From contig SIBK01000004.1 in NCBI GenBank assembly GCA_009695205.1, positions 1-64,000 of the forward strand: 64,000 bases of DNA, written 5' to 3'. This document shows positions 37,060 to 45,487 of this stretch, one piece after another; positions within the stretch are counted from its first letter, which is position 1; each line of letters begins with the position of its first letter. The translations under genes were made by a program, and so were the position numbers. The notes under the pieces are model-generated. The model did no database searches. It was not told where the DNA came from and was given only the letters and a program-made list of their open reading frames with translations. Origin of the DNA: Pedosphaera sp. (lineage in GTDB: Bacteria > Verrucomicrobiota > Verrucomicrobiia > Limisphaerales > UBA9464).

Positions 37060-38134
37060 TCATGCGGCCTCCTCTCGGTAGTGGAATTCCAAGAGGCCGC
37101 CCAGCTGCTCGCGAGTCTGTATATCCCCCGACATTTCACCGATCCGATCCTCGGGCGCTGGAAACAGGATCACGTTGCCCTTGCCTGGGTGATTTCGTTC
37201 CGCGTGCAAGTGATTCACGTAATTCTCAAGGCAGTGGCGGAGAGAGCTTTCTCCGAAAAGGATCATTTTCGACAGGAGCTTGTCCTTTACGGATCGAATC
37301 CAGCGTTCGCAATGGGCGTTCAGAATTGGACTCCGCGGCGGCAATGTCACCGCTTTGATACCGACGGCCTGGAGGATCCCGTCGAACGCTGCGCAGAATT
37401 TTGTATCTCGATCGTGTAGCAGATACCGACAGCCACAAAGAAACCCGGTGTCTGCCGTGGTCATCTTCCGGGCCATTTGTTTCATCCCTGCGAGGTCCGG
37501 TGAGTGCGTCATCCCCGCGATACAAACCTGCCGAGACCCTACTCGCATGAATACCAGCACGTAGTAGGTGATGAGCCCGGCGGAGGTCCAAACTTCGGCG
37601 GTGAAGAAATCCACGGCAGCCAAGACCTCGGGGTGTGATCGGATAAATTCTCGCCACGAAGTCTTTCGCTCCCGATCCGGAGCTGGAAGAAGGCCGTGGC
37701 GTTCGAGAACATTGCCAACGGTCTGATGACTGACCTCGTAACCCAAGTTGCTGAGCGCACCCACAATCCGGCGATAGCCCCAACTTCGGTTCTCACGAGC
37801 CATCTTGTGGATCAGTTCCTCGATGGAGTTATCTGTATTGGAGCGAACAGCGGGTGAGCGGTTTTTGGACCCGTTGAACTTCTTGCCGACAAGCCTGCGG
37901 TGCCAGGCAAGAATAGTTTCAGGTCGAACACTCTGCGCAACTTCCTTCAAGGCTTTGCTCCCGAGACGCTGGCCGATCTCGGCCAAGCTGATTCGCTCCG
38001 GGTCCGTGAGCTGTAACCGCCCTTTGATCTGGTTCTATGAGAATCCGGTTCTCCGTCACCAGATACTCGTTGCGAAGGAGGAGTTCCTGATCAACCGAAC
38101 CGGAGAGGGTCGCCAGCATTCGTTTCCAATTCAT
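37060..38134 (-). mobile_element. DDE (rve) transposase gene, one frameshift
   Basis: The product starts at ATG 38134 ('MNWKRMLATLSGSVDQELLL') and shifts frame near 38033, where CC should be C. It then continues as 'IKGRLQLTDPERISLAEIGQ' to TGA 37060, about 357 residues in all. An HTH-like N-terminus ('ETILAWHRRLVGKKF') is followed by 'SWGYRRIVGALSNLGYEVSH' and an integrase core. The three acidic residues lie in 'AAVDFFTAEVW', 'LLHDRDTKFCAAF' and 'HCERWIRSVKDKL'. This matches IS3/IS481-like integrase-core transposases encoded as a single gene. Clear terminal repeats were not found. The 168-bp repeat begins about 100 bp beyond its 5' end. Confidence 0.85.
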
Positions 38135-38230
38135 CGAAGAGACTTAACCGAGCCTACGGCCTGGGAGCAATCTCCTGATCGCTCTGTAAATCATTGAATA
38201 TTGGCAGGTTCGAGTTTTTTGACCATACGG

Positions 38231-38398
38231 GATCTTGAACACGATCAGTACTCACCATCGCGTCTCAATATTGCCAAAAAAAACTCCATCAGCCTCCATT
38301 TTTTCCTCTTTCGGCCTCAAACCCCTCTCCAGCCCACCGTTTGTCGGTCATCACCCACTAAATTCTCTTGCTACCTCCCGTTAAAGGGGGAAAGTGAT
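38231..38398. repeat. Dispersed 168-bp repeat, copy 2
   Basis: Same orientation as copy 1 (13566-13732), with which it shares both ends and the central CCATCAGCCTCCATTTT. The 3' hairpin is kept although its bases differ: CTCCC-gttaaa-GGGGG here against CGCCCG-ctga-CGGGCG in copy 1, which suggests the structure is under selection. It sits between the transposase and the 38-bp repeat. Confidence 0.8.
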
Positions 38399-38431
38399 AA
38401 AAATGGCCCGATTCAATAAACCCAATCTCTC

Positions 38432-38469
38432 TAATCGCGGAGCGTCAATAAACCGATGTCCTATCAATA
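38432..38469. repeat. 38-bp repeat, copy 1
   Basis: Identical over 38 bp to 40750-40787, in the same orientation: it begins TAATCGCGGAGCGTC and ends CGATGTCCTATCAATA. It lies immediately before the point where amidase-like coding sequence starts, so it may mark the junction that truncated that gene. A second, imperfect TTATTGA-type motif is found inside and just outside this copy. Confidence 0.9.
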
Positions 38470-39102
38470 ACCGACATTCGGCCGGTGCTCACGCTCTGGA
38501 ACCACGCTGCCGCAGATCGGTCTGGTGGAATCGTACTTTCTCGAATAGGCCGATCCAGCGGTTGTCGGCGCGACTCGACATATCGCTTCTCAGTTACATT
38601 TCGCCGGTGCGCCGGTGCCATCGATCAACTTGCCGCCCAGTTTTGCGGAAGTTCACGCCCGGCATCTCGTGCTGATGGCCTTTGGGGCGGTTGACGTCCA
38701 TCGCGAACAATTCGCCGCGCACGGGGACAAGTATGGCCGCGAGATCGCCGCGATGATCCGCCGCGGACAGGGATTCGATCCGGCGACCTACCGATCGGCC
38801 CTGGAACATCAGCAGCAATTCCGCCAGGCGATGTCGGCTTGTTTCTCGGAGGTGGATGTACTGATCACGCCCGCCACCGCGACGCCGGCTCCCACCGCGG
38901 AGACGACGGGTGATTCGAAGTTCAATTCGCCGTGGTCGTATTCCAGGTTGCCGACGGTCTCGCTCCCCTATGCCATGCGCAAGGTGGTTTGCCGCTGTCG
39001 CTGCAGCTCATTGGCCGCTTCGGTGCCGACGAAGATTTGCTGCCCGCCGCGGCGTGGATCGAATCGCAGTTGAAGTTTGATCATCGTCCGGCGCTGCCGT
39101 GA
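38470..39102 (+). pseudogene. Amidase-signature enzyme, C-terminal fragment with a stop and a frameshift
   Basis: Coding similarity starts right after the 38-bp repeat: 'TTLPQIGLVESYFLE', TAG at 38546-38548, then 'ADPAVVGATRHIAS', 'VPSINLPPSFAEVHARHLVL' and 'VDVLITPATATPAPTAE'. Near 38975 the frame shifts, and the real C-terminus continues as 'GGLPLSLQLIGRFGADEDLL' to TGA 39102. 'DVLITPATATPAP' and 'GLPLSLQLIG' are hallmark C-terminal segments of GatA-like amidases. The catalytic Ser-Ser-Lys core, which lies N-terminal, is absent. Dead remnant. Confidence 0.8.
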
Positions 39103-39135
39103 TCGATTCACACATCCGATAACGAGGATCAGGTT

Positions 39136-40607
39136 ATGCAAACGACAATTCCGCCCACGAACTTCCGCCGCTGGTCCCTGCTGCTCGCCATGGTATTCAG
39201 CGTGACGACTGCCGTCGAAACACGCGGCAGTTATTGCGCGTATGTGGGAAAGAATCTGACGGTCGACGGCAGCGTGTTTCTCGGCGGTTATGGCGATGAA
39301 CCATCCAGCCATTGGCTCGAAATCGTCCCGCGCGCCGAGCATCCCGCCGGGGCCACGATTCGAGTTGGTGCCACCAAAGCGGCATTCTATCCCGGCGAGT
39401 TGATCGAGATCCCGCGGCCCGTGTGACGTTTCGTTACATCACGATGAATTACTCGGCGTTCGCCGGGTTTCCCGCGCCGCTGACCAATGGCGGGTTGAAC
39501 GAGCATCACGTGGCGGGCCGCGACGTTTGGTCGCCGTCGCGCGATGAACTGGGGAAGATGACCCCGAACCCGCAGACCGGTTTGAATTACAGCGACCTGT
39601 CGCGGATTGCCATGGAACGTGCCACGACCGCGCGCGAGGCGGTCGAAATTGTGGGCGAACTGATCGACAAGTACGGCTACGCCACCTACGGCGGGAACTC
39701 TCATTTCTTCGCCGACGCCGATGAAGGGTGGGTGTTCCTCAACTTCGCCGGCGGCCAAAAACTGTGGGTCGCGCAGCGTGTCGGGCCGGACGAAGTGCGT
39801 GTCTCGCGGCCGGGATACATCGGCGAGATTCCGAACGATTACCGCACGCATCCCAATTTTCGCGGCTCGGCGAATCTCATTTTGTTCGCCGTGGAACAAG
39901 GTTGGTACGACCCGCAAGCGGGAAAGCCGTTCAACGTCAATCACGTCTACGGCGACGGCAAGATGCGGCATCCCTCGATCGAACTCATTGAAGACCGGCT
40001 CACGGAGAAAGCGAAGCACGGCAAGGTTGGGCTGGTCGATGTGATGCGTGCCGTCCGCACGACGGAAGTCACGCGGGAAACGGCTGGTTACGGTCAGGTG
40101 GCTCACCTTCGCAAAGACGTGCCGGTGGAGCTGGGAATGCTGTGGGTTGCCGGCGCCCCGTCGTCCCCCGCGCCGTTCATTCCGTTTCGACTCGGTGTCA
40201 CCAGCGTGCCGCCGGAGTTTCAACGGCATCGTTACCTGAGTGAAAAAGAAGCGGCGAGTTTCCAGGACATCGCGCAGCGCGGCATCGAATCGACACGCTA
40301 CGCCTTCCAGGTTTACAAGCGGCTGTTGTATCTGGTGCAGGAGCATGAGGAAAAATTCCTGCCGGAGGTGACTGAAGCACTCGAAGCCTTCGAGTCGCGT
40401 TTGATCGAAGATCAAGGTTTTGTCGAAGCGACGGCCCGCGCGTTGTATGACTCGAAGCAACCCGAACTCGCACGGCGCTTTCTCACGTATTACAGCCAGA
40501 CCGAGGCGATGCACGGTCTGCAACTGGCCGAATCGTTGGCCCAAAGTATCGAAGCGCGCACCAAGGTGATTTTCGGGATTCGTAGCCTCGAACCAAAAGC
40601 CAAGTGA
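39136..40607 (+). pseudogene. Peptidase family C69 (dipeptidase-like) with one frameshift
   Basis: ATG 39136 begins a signal peptide. After it comes 'GSYCAYVGKNLTVDGSVFLG', in which the Cys would become the N-terminal nucleophile after processing, as in C69 peptidases. The frame changes near 39424, after 'ELIEIPRP', and the new frame reads 'VTFRYITMNYSAFAGFPAPL' and continues uninterrupted to TGA 40607. Later segments 'NYSDLSRIAMERATTAREAV', 'GWVFLNFAGGQKLWVAQRVG' and 'GSANLILFAVEQGWYDP' fit the family. The total would be about 490 residues. A single indel separates it from a functional gene. Confidence 0.75.
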
Positions 40608-40621
40608 TCACCACGTCGCTG

Positions 40622-42078
40622 TTATTTTTTCACGGCATCTTCTGCCGAGATGAATTTCAGTTCCGCCAGCCACGCCAGCGATTGTTCTTGCCAGGCATCC
40701 CAAATCGGGCCTTTGTAACCATTGTGGATCGGTTGCATCCTTGTCGCCATAATCGCGGAGCGTCAATAAACCGATGTCCTATCAATACGACGTTGGGATG
40801 CAAATCCGCGACATTATTGGTTTCTCCAATGTCGGCGTCGAGATTGTATAGCTCCCACGTCCGGTAGGTCCCGCTCTTCAAAAGTTTCCAGTCCCCTTCG
40901 CGTACGGCACGGATGCCGTCCTGAACTTCGCCGCCCGGGCTCAGGCCGTCCGTTTCAATCCGCCAGAATAGCGATGTATACGGTGCGCCGTTGGATTCAC
41001 CGCAAAGGAACGGAAGCAGATTCATACCGTCGAGTTGCCATGCCGGCTGGCTGGTGCCTCCGGCGGCGGCAATGCAGGTCGGCAGAATGTCGAGAGTGCT
41101 GACCGGTGCCTTGAATACCCGATTCGCGGGCAACCGTCCTTTCCATTGAATGAAGTAGGGAACTCGGATGCCGCCCTCAAACACCTCCGTCTTGCCGACC
41201 CGGAGCGGCGTGTTCTGCGAGCCGAGTTGAAGGTTTCCTCCGTTGTCCGTCGTGAAAAAGACGAGCGTGTTGGTATCGAGATGGTGCAGTTGGAGCCGGT
41301 CAAGGATTTCGCCGGCAGCGTCATCCAGTCCGAGGAGCATCGCAGCCATAATACGGCGCTCAGAATTTGTGATGGAAAGTTGGAAGGCGCGATGGAGCAG
41401 ATTGGACGTCGCCTGCTGGGGAAAATGGACGGCATTGAAGGCCGCGTATAGAACAAACGGCTCATTGGTGCTCGATAATCGAGTTTGTGCCGTCCCGGAT
41501 GGGGTCCTCCTGCAGTTGGAGCGGAATCTTGCCGTCATCAAAATAATCATGATGACTTTGGAGAAATCCGAAGAATTCATCGAACCCCCGTAGCAATGGA
41601 TAGAACGGAACCGTTCCCGCTGATGTGATTTCCCGATTCATCCAGTCTTGTAATTGAGGTTCTTGAACCGGTCTCCGAGCGTGGTTTCGCTCAGCGGCAG
41701 GCCGAAGATAGGGCTCTTTTCCAGCAACGTCCCGGGGTTGGTTTCGTGTCCGAAGCGTTGTTGATACCGGCCGGTCAGGAGAGCCGCACGCGACGGACTG
41801 CACACAGGTGCGGTCACATATCCGCTCGTGAACCGGATGCCGTTCGTGGCGATCGAGTCGATTCGAGGCGTCGGAATATCACGGCAGCCCTGGACTCCCA
41901 AGTCCGCATAGCCGAGGTCATCGGAGACAATGATGACAATGTTGGGCGGTGTCGCGAGCGAAGGGAAACACGGAGGGGGACCCGCAGCGCGCGTCGGGGC
42001 GGAGGCATACCCGGCGAGGAAGCCCAAGAGTAGCATGTCGGAAAGAACGTCTCGAAATCGACGCAAGACAGTTTGCAT
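40622..42078 (-). pseudogene. Exported type I sulfatase, several lesions including a 38-bp insertion
   Basis: ATG 42078 is followed by a signal peptide, 'PNIVIIVSDDLGYADLGVQG' (metal Asp pair) and 'APVCSPSRAALLTGRY', the C-x-P-S-R formylglycine site. After 'FKNLNYKTG' the frame stops; the usual G-K-W-H-L-G is seen only as 'GKSHQ' in another frame. 'LRGFDEFFGFLQSHHDYF' and 'NEPFVLYAAFNAVHFPQQ' follow in further frames with an apparent internal deletion, then 'FFTTDNGGNLQLGSQNTPLR'. In the C-terminus, removal of 40750-40787 restores 'HPNVVATRMQPIHNGYKGPI' and an end at TAA 40622. Decayed beyond repair. Confidence 0.85.
40750..40787. repeat. 38-bp repeat, copy 2, inserted in the sulfatase pseudogene
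   Basis: Identical to 38432-38469. On the minus (coding) strand it lies between 'HPNVV' and 'ATRMQPI' of the sulfatase. Deleting exactly these 38 bases restores one uninterrupted frame through the natural C-terminus; with them the frame is shifted. No target-site duplication is evident. Confidence 0.9.
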
Positions 42079-42192
42079 AGGGCGGGGCAGCGTGCTTGGT
42101 TTTAAAAAAGACTGAGAATAACGGTTTCATACTCGAAAACAGGCCGTTGACATTACTGAATTTAAACCATCGATGGCCGTCACCCGCCCGAG

Positions 42193-42370
42193 CATAAAGG
42201 GGTCAAGCCCGGAATCATGAAACGAGGTTAAAGACATTGCCGATGTTAGGATGGGCAACCATTATCAGCTGCTTCTCGAAACGCCCGAGGCCAATCGGGT
42301 GGCGGGAATGAAATGGTTACCAGTTTCGCACAGAAATGACATTCACAATTCCGGGCTCGACCCTTTTATG
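42193..42370. mobile_element. 178-bp MITE-like element with 29-bp terminal inverted repeats and a Y1 (REP-type) transposase scrap
   Basis: Left end 42193-42221 and the reverse complement of the right end 42342-42370 agree at 25 of 29 positions; both contain AGCCCGGAAT. Inside, 42251-42316 encodes 'MGNHYQLLLETPEANRVAGM', the H-x-H-like core and following helix of REP-associated tyrosine (Y1) transposases, normally 'xxNHYHLLLETPEANL'. The tyrosine region is missing, so this is a non-autonomous remnant of such an element. Confidence 0.8.
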
Positions 42371-42501
42371 AGTGGCTCGCGGGCTCAGCTCTCGGGCGGT
42401 CTGGGCTCAGCTGTAAAAAGCGAAATCCGTCGGGCGTGAGATGCCGAGGTCTGACGGCCCTAGACTCAACCAAACTCCTTCAAATGCCTCCGACGACACC
42501 G

Positions 42502-42533
42502 CAACCTTTTGTTGCAGATGCAACAAAAGGTTG
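42502..42533. repeat. Perfect 14-bp inverted repeat (strong hairpin)
   Basis: CAACCTTTTGTTGC, loop AGAT, GCAACAAAAGGTTG. The stem can extend by CCG/CGG past a one-base bulge. It stands between the sulfatase pseudogene and the cytochrome operon, 260 bp before the operon start. Without a T run on either side it could be an operator dyad, an RNA structure or a REP unit. Confidence 0.8.
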
Positions 42534-42684
42534 TCGGAACGATTGATGAACTGAAGCCGATGGCGGGACTGCAGAGAACGAGACTGGCCACTGGGGCGCG
42601 CGTCGAAAGGGAGGCGGTCCATAAGTAATTGGGCCTCTTCCGGATAATTTTTGGGTGGTTTTCAGCGATCGGAAGGGGAACATT

Positions 42685-42716
42685 GTAGAATTGGACGGGA
42701 TTGTTTTGAATTCTAC
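42685..42716. promoter_or_regulatory. Inverted repeat upstream of the cytochrome operon
   Basis: GTAGAATT (42685-42692) and AATTCTAC (42709-42716) are perfect complements 16 bases apart, centred about 95 bp before the operon start at 42796. The spacing suits a dimeric regulator binding two half-sites. No obvious -35/-10 pair could be assigned with confidence. Confidence 0.4.
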
Positions 42717-42795
42717 CATGAGGTCAGGATAAACGCTAGGTTGCGCGTTTTTCTTTCGAGCAAAATTTTGTGAACCCGACAATCGGCAGACGTTG

Positions 42796-45483
42796 ATGAA
42801 ATACCGCGCGTTGATCACCCTTGGCGCCCTGCTCCAGTTCAGCGCAACTCCAGTTGTCTTCGCGGAGGTGATCGTTCCCGGGCTGACGCCCGCCCATTTC
42901 GATTCGGAGCTGAAGGGGCTGGTGCTGATTGAAGAGTTGAATTGTGTGGCTTGCCACGGGAGCGACGCGTCCATGGTGGTTCGATCGAAGAAAGCACCGC
43001 GGCTTTCCGAAGTCGGTTCCCGGGTGAACCCAAGTTATCTTGAGGCATTCATCCGCGATCCGCATGGGACCAAACCCGGCACCACGATGCCGGACGTTCT
43101 GACACAGTTTAGCGACGAAGAAAAGCGACAGGTAGCAACATCTCTCACCCACTTTTTGTTATCGCTGAAGAATAGCGACTTTTCCTTGCAGCCGCCCGAT
43201 GCGGTGGCGGCGCTGCTCGGGAAACGGCTGTTCCATTCCCGGGGCTGCGCGGCCTGTCATTCGCCTCGCGATGATAAAGGAACGGAGTTGCTTGCCAAAA
43301 CTTCCGCCCCGCTCGGTGTGCTGGAAAAGAAATACAGTTTCAAAAGCCTGGTTGATTTTCTCCGACAGCCCCTTGCCAGCCGGCCTTCGGGTCGCATGCC
43401 CGACCTGGGGCTGCAGGGGCAGGATCTTGAACGCATCGCCCATTACCTGCTGCAGGAAACGCGAGTGTTCGGCTCCCTTGCCTACACCCTGTATCGCGGC
43501 CAGGTGTGGGAAGGCCTGGAGAATGACAACGTGACGCCGGAACGGGCCGGACACGTGGCGGATTTTGCCACGGAGAGTTTGGGCCGACTTCAGCACCACA
43601 CGGCGATCCAATACCAAGGCTGGATCAACATCGCCAACCAGGGCCGCCACACGTTTTTCCTGACAATGAATGGCGGTTCGCTGGTGGTGGACGGAAAGCA
43701 ACTGATCCGGCAGGAGCCCAGTGACCGGCGCGGGGTGAAGCAACTGCAGGGTGAGGCGGAACTGACCGCCGGCTGGCACGCGGTACAGCTTACCTATTTT
43801 CACACGGGCCATTCGCCAAACTTCTCGTGCGAAATGGAAGGTCCGCAGTTTGCGCGGGCACCCATTCCATCGTCGATGCTGTCCATTTCCAACGAGCGTA
43901 TCCCGGTCTTTGAACCGCTCAAGATCGATGCGGAACTCGCGGCGCGCGGGCGCGAACACTTCGGGAAACTCGGCTGTGCGAATTGTCACGACGATCTCAA
44001 GGTCCCTGCCAAATCCGGCATCGCTTTTGCAACGCTGGATTCAAGCCGAGGATGCTTGAGCGAGGCCGCCGGCCCCTGGCCGCGCTTCGACCTGACCGCC
44101 GAACAGCGAGGTTGGGTCACCAAGGCATTGCCCCGTGCCGAACGACCGCCGCTCGATGACCGGCAACGAATCGACAAGACGCTCGTGACCTTCAACTGCC
44201 TCGCCTGTCACGAACGTTCCAGTCTCGGGGGCATCGCTCCCGAGCGCAGCGCACTCTTCACGGGAACCCAGCCGGCGTTGGGCGATCAAGGCCGCCTGCC
44301 GCCGCCCCTGACTCACGTTGGGGCGAAGCTTAAACCGGAATGGCTCACCGCAGTGCTGCTGCGCGGGAAGCGGCAGCGCGATTACCTGGATGCCTCCATG
44401 CCCCAGTTTGGCGAGGCGAACGTCGGCCATCTGGTGGAATTGTTCGGCAAAGTCGATGCACTGGAAGCAGTGACCATTCCTAAAGTTGCCAACCTTGAGA
44501 AGTCCAAGAATGCCGGTTACGAACTGGTCGGCACCACGGGACTCAGCTGCATCGTATGCCATGAATATAACGGACAGAAATCCGGCGAAATGAGCGCGCT
44601 CGACATCGCGCGAGTGTCCGAGCGTCTCCAGAAGAACTGGTTCCACCTCTACCTCCGGCAACCCTCGCGATTCCACCCCACCGTGATCATGCCCACCTAC
44701 TGGCCCGACGGTCAGTCTGTCCGCCCGAACATTCTCGGCGGGGCCGCCGCACAACAGATCGAAGCACTCTGGACTTATCTGGAGGACGGTGTTCGGGCCA
44801 GGAAGCCGGTCGGGTTGTCGCGGGGGTCGAACGAACTTCGCGTCGGCGATGTGACCGAGATTTGCCGCGGCCAAAGTTCTGTTGGGTATCGCGGGATCGG
44901 TCTGGGTTATCCCGAGCGCATCAACCTCGCTTTCGATTCGGGAGAGATGGCGCTGCGCCAACTCTGGAAGGGCGAATTCGCCAGCGTAGACTCGGGCCAT
45001 TTTCGCCCGCGAGGAACCGACCTAATTTCCTTTCCTCCCGGCATCCCGTTCCACCGATTGAAATCCCTCGACGACAACTGGCCCTACAAAGGAAAAGCCA
45101 ACCATTCCTTCCCGCAGGACCATGGATACCAGTTCCGCGGCTATCATTTGGATGCCGCCCGAAGGCCGACGCTCCATTTCCACTACGGCGACATCGCGGT
45201 GGAAGATTTCTTCGTGGACGTGCGGGACAAGGACGGCAAGGCGTACTTCAAACGAACCCTCCGTTTCGAGACCCCGGACGGGCAGCTGCCTTTCTACTTC
45301 CGCGCTGCCGCCGGCAAAAAGATCATCACTCAATCCGATCGCAAATTTACGATCGATAAACTCCAACTGCGCATCACCAGTGATCACAAAGGAATCGCGC
45401 GTGAAGGCGACGCCGGCGAGGTGCTGATACCCCTGACCCTGCTCAAAGGGCGCTCCACTCTCACCCTGGAATACCAATGGTAG
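42796..45483 (+). CDS. Exported multihaem c-type cytochrome with PA14-like domain
   Basis: 895 residues with a signal peptide (cleavage near 'VFAE'). Five C-x-x-C-H haem sites occur at about residues 50 (CVACH), 151 (CAACH), 393 (CANCH), 467 (CLACH) and 585 (CIVCH). Between the second and third sits a PA14-like beta domain ('YTLYRGQVWEGLENDNVTPE', 'HTFFLTMNGGSLVVDGKQLI') of the type that binds carbohydrate. The last 200 residues are beta-rich and lack haem sites. It probably receives electrons from a periplasmic oxidation. First gene of a four-gene cassette, four bases before the next start. Confidence 0.8.
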   Translation: MKYRALITLGALLQFSATPVVFAEVIVPGLTPAHFDSELKGLVLIEELNCVACHGSDASMVVRSKKAPRLSEVGSRVNPSYLEAFIRDPHGTKPGTTMPDVLTQFSDEEKRQVATSLTHFLLSLKNSDFSLQPPDAVAALLGKRLFHSRGCAACHSPRDDKGTELLAKTSAPLGVLEKKYSFKSLVDFLRQPLASRPSGRMPDLGLQGQDLERIAHYLLQETRVFGSLAYTLYRGQVWEGLENDNVTPERAGHVADFATESLGRLQHHTAIQYQGWINIANQGRHTFFLTMNGGSLVVDGKQLIRQEPSDRRGVKQLQGEAELTAGWHAVQLTYFHTGHSPNFSCEMEGPQFARAPIPSSMLSISNERIPVFEPLKIDAELAARGREHFGKLGCANCHDDLKVPAKSGIAFATLDSSRGCLSEAAGPWPRFDLTAEQRGWVTKALPRAERPPLDDRQRIDKTLVTFNCLACHERSSLGGIAPERSALFTGTQPALGDQGRLPPPLTHVGAKLKPEWLTAVLLRGKRQRDYLDASMPQFGEANVGHLVELFGKVDALEAVTIPKVANLEKSKNAGYELVGTTGLSCIVCHEYNGQKSGEMSALDIARVSERLQKNWFHLYLRQPSRFHPTVIMPTYWPDGQSVRPNILGGAAAQQIEALWTYLEDGVRARKPVGLSRGSNELRVGDVTEICRGQSSVGYRGIGLGYPERINLAFDSGEMALRQLWKGEFASVDSGHFRPRGTDLISFPPGIPFHRLKSLDDNWPYKGKANHSFPQDHGYQFRGYHLDAARRPTLHFHYGDIAVEDFFVDVRDKDGKAYFKRTLRFETPDGQLPFYFRAAAGKKIITQSDRKFTIDKLQLRITSDHKGIAREGDAGEVLIPLTLLKGRSTLTLEYQW

Positions 45484-45487
45484 TCGA

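Noticed and set aside
39387-40544. 385-codon antisense open frame inside the C69 peptidase
   Set aside because: The plus strand shows family motifs throughout; the antisense frame shows none.
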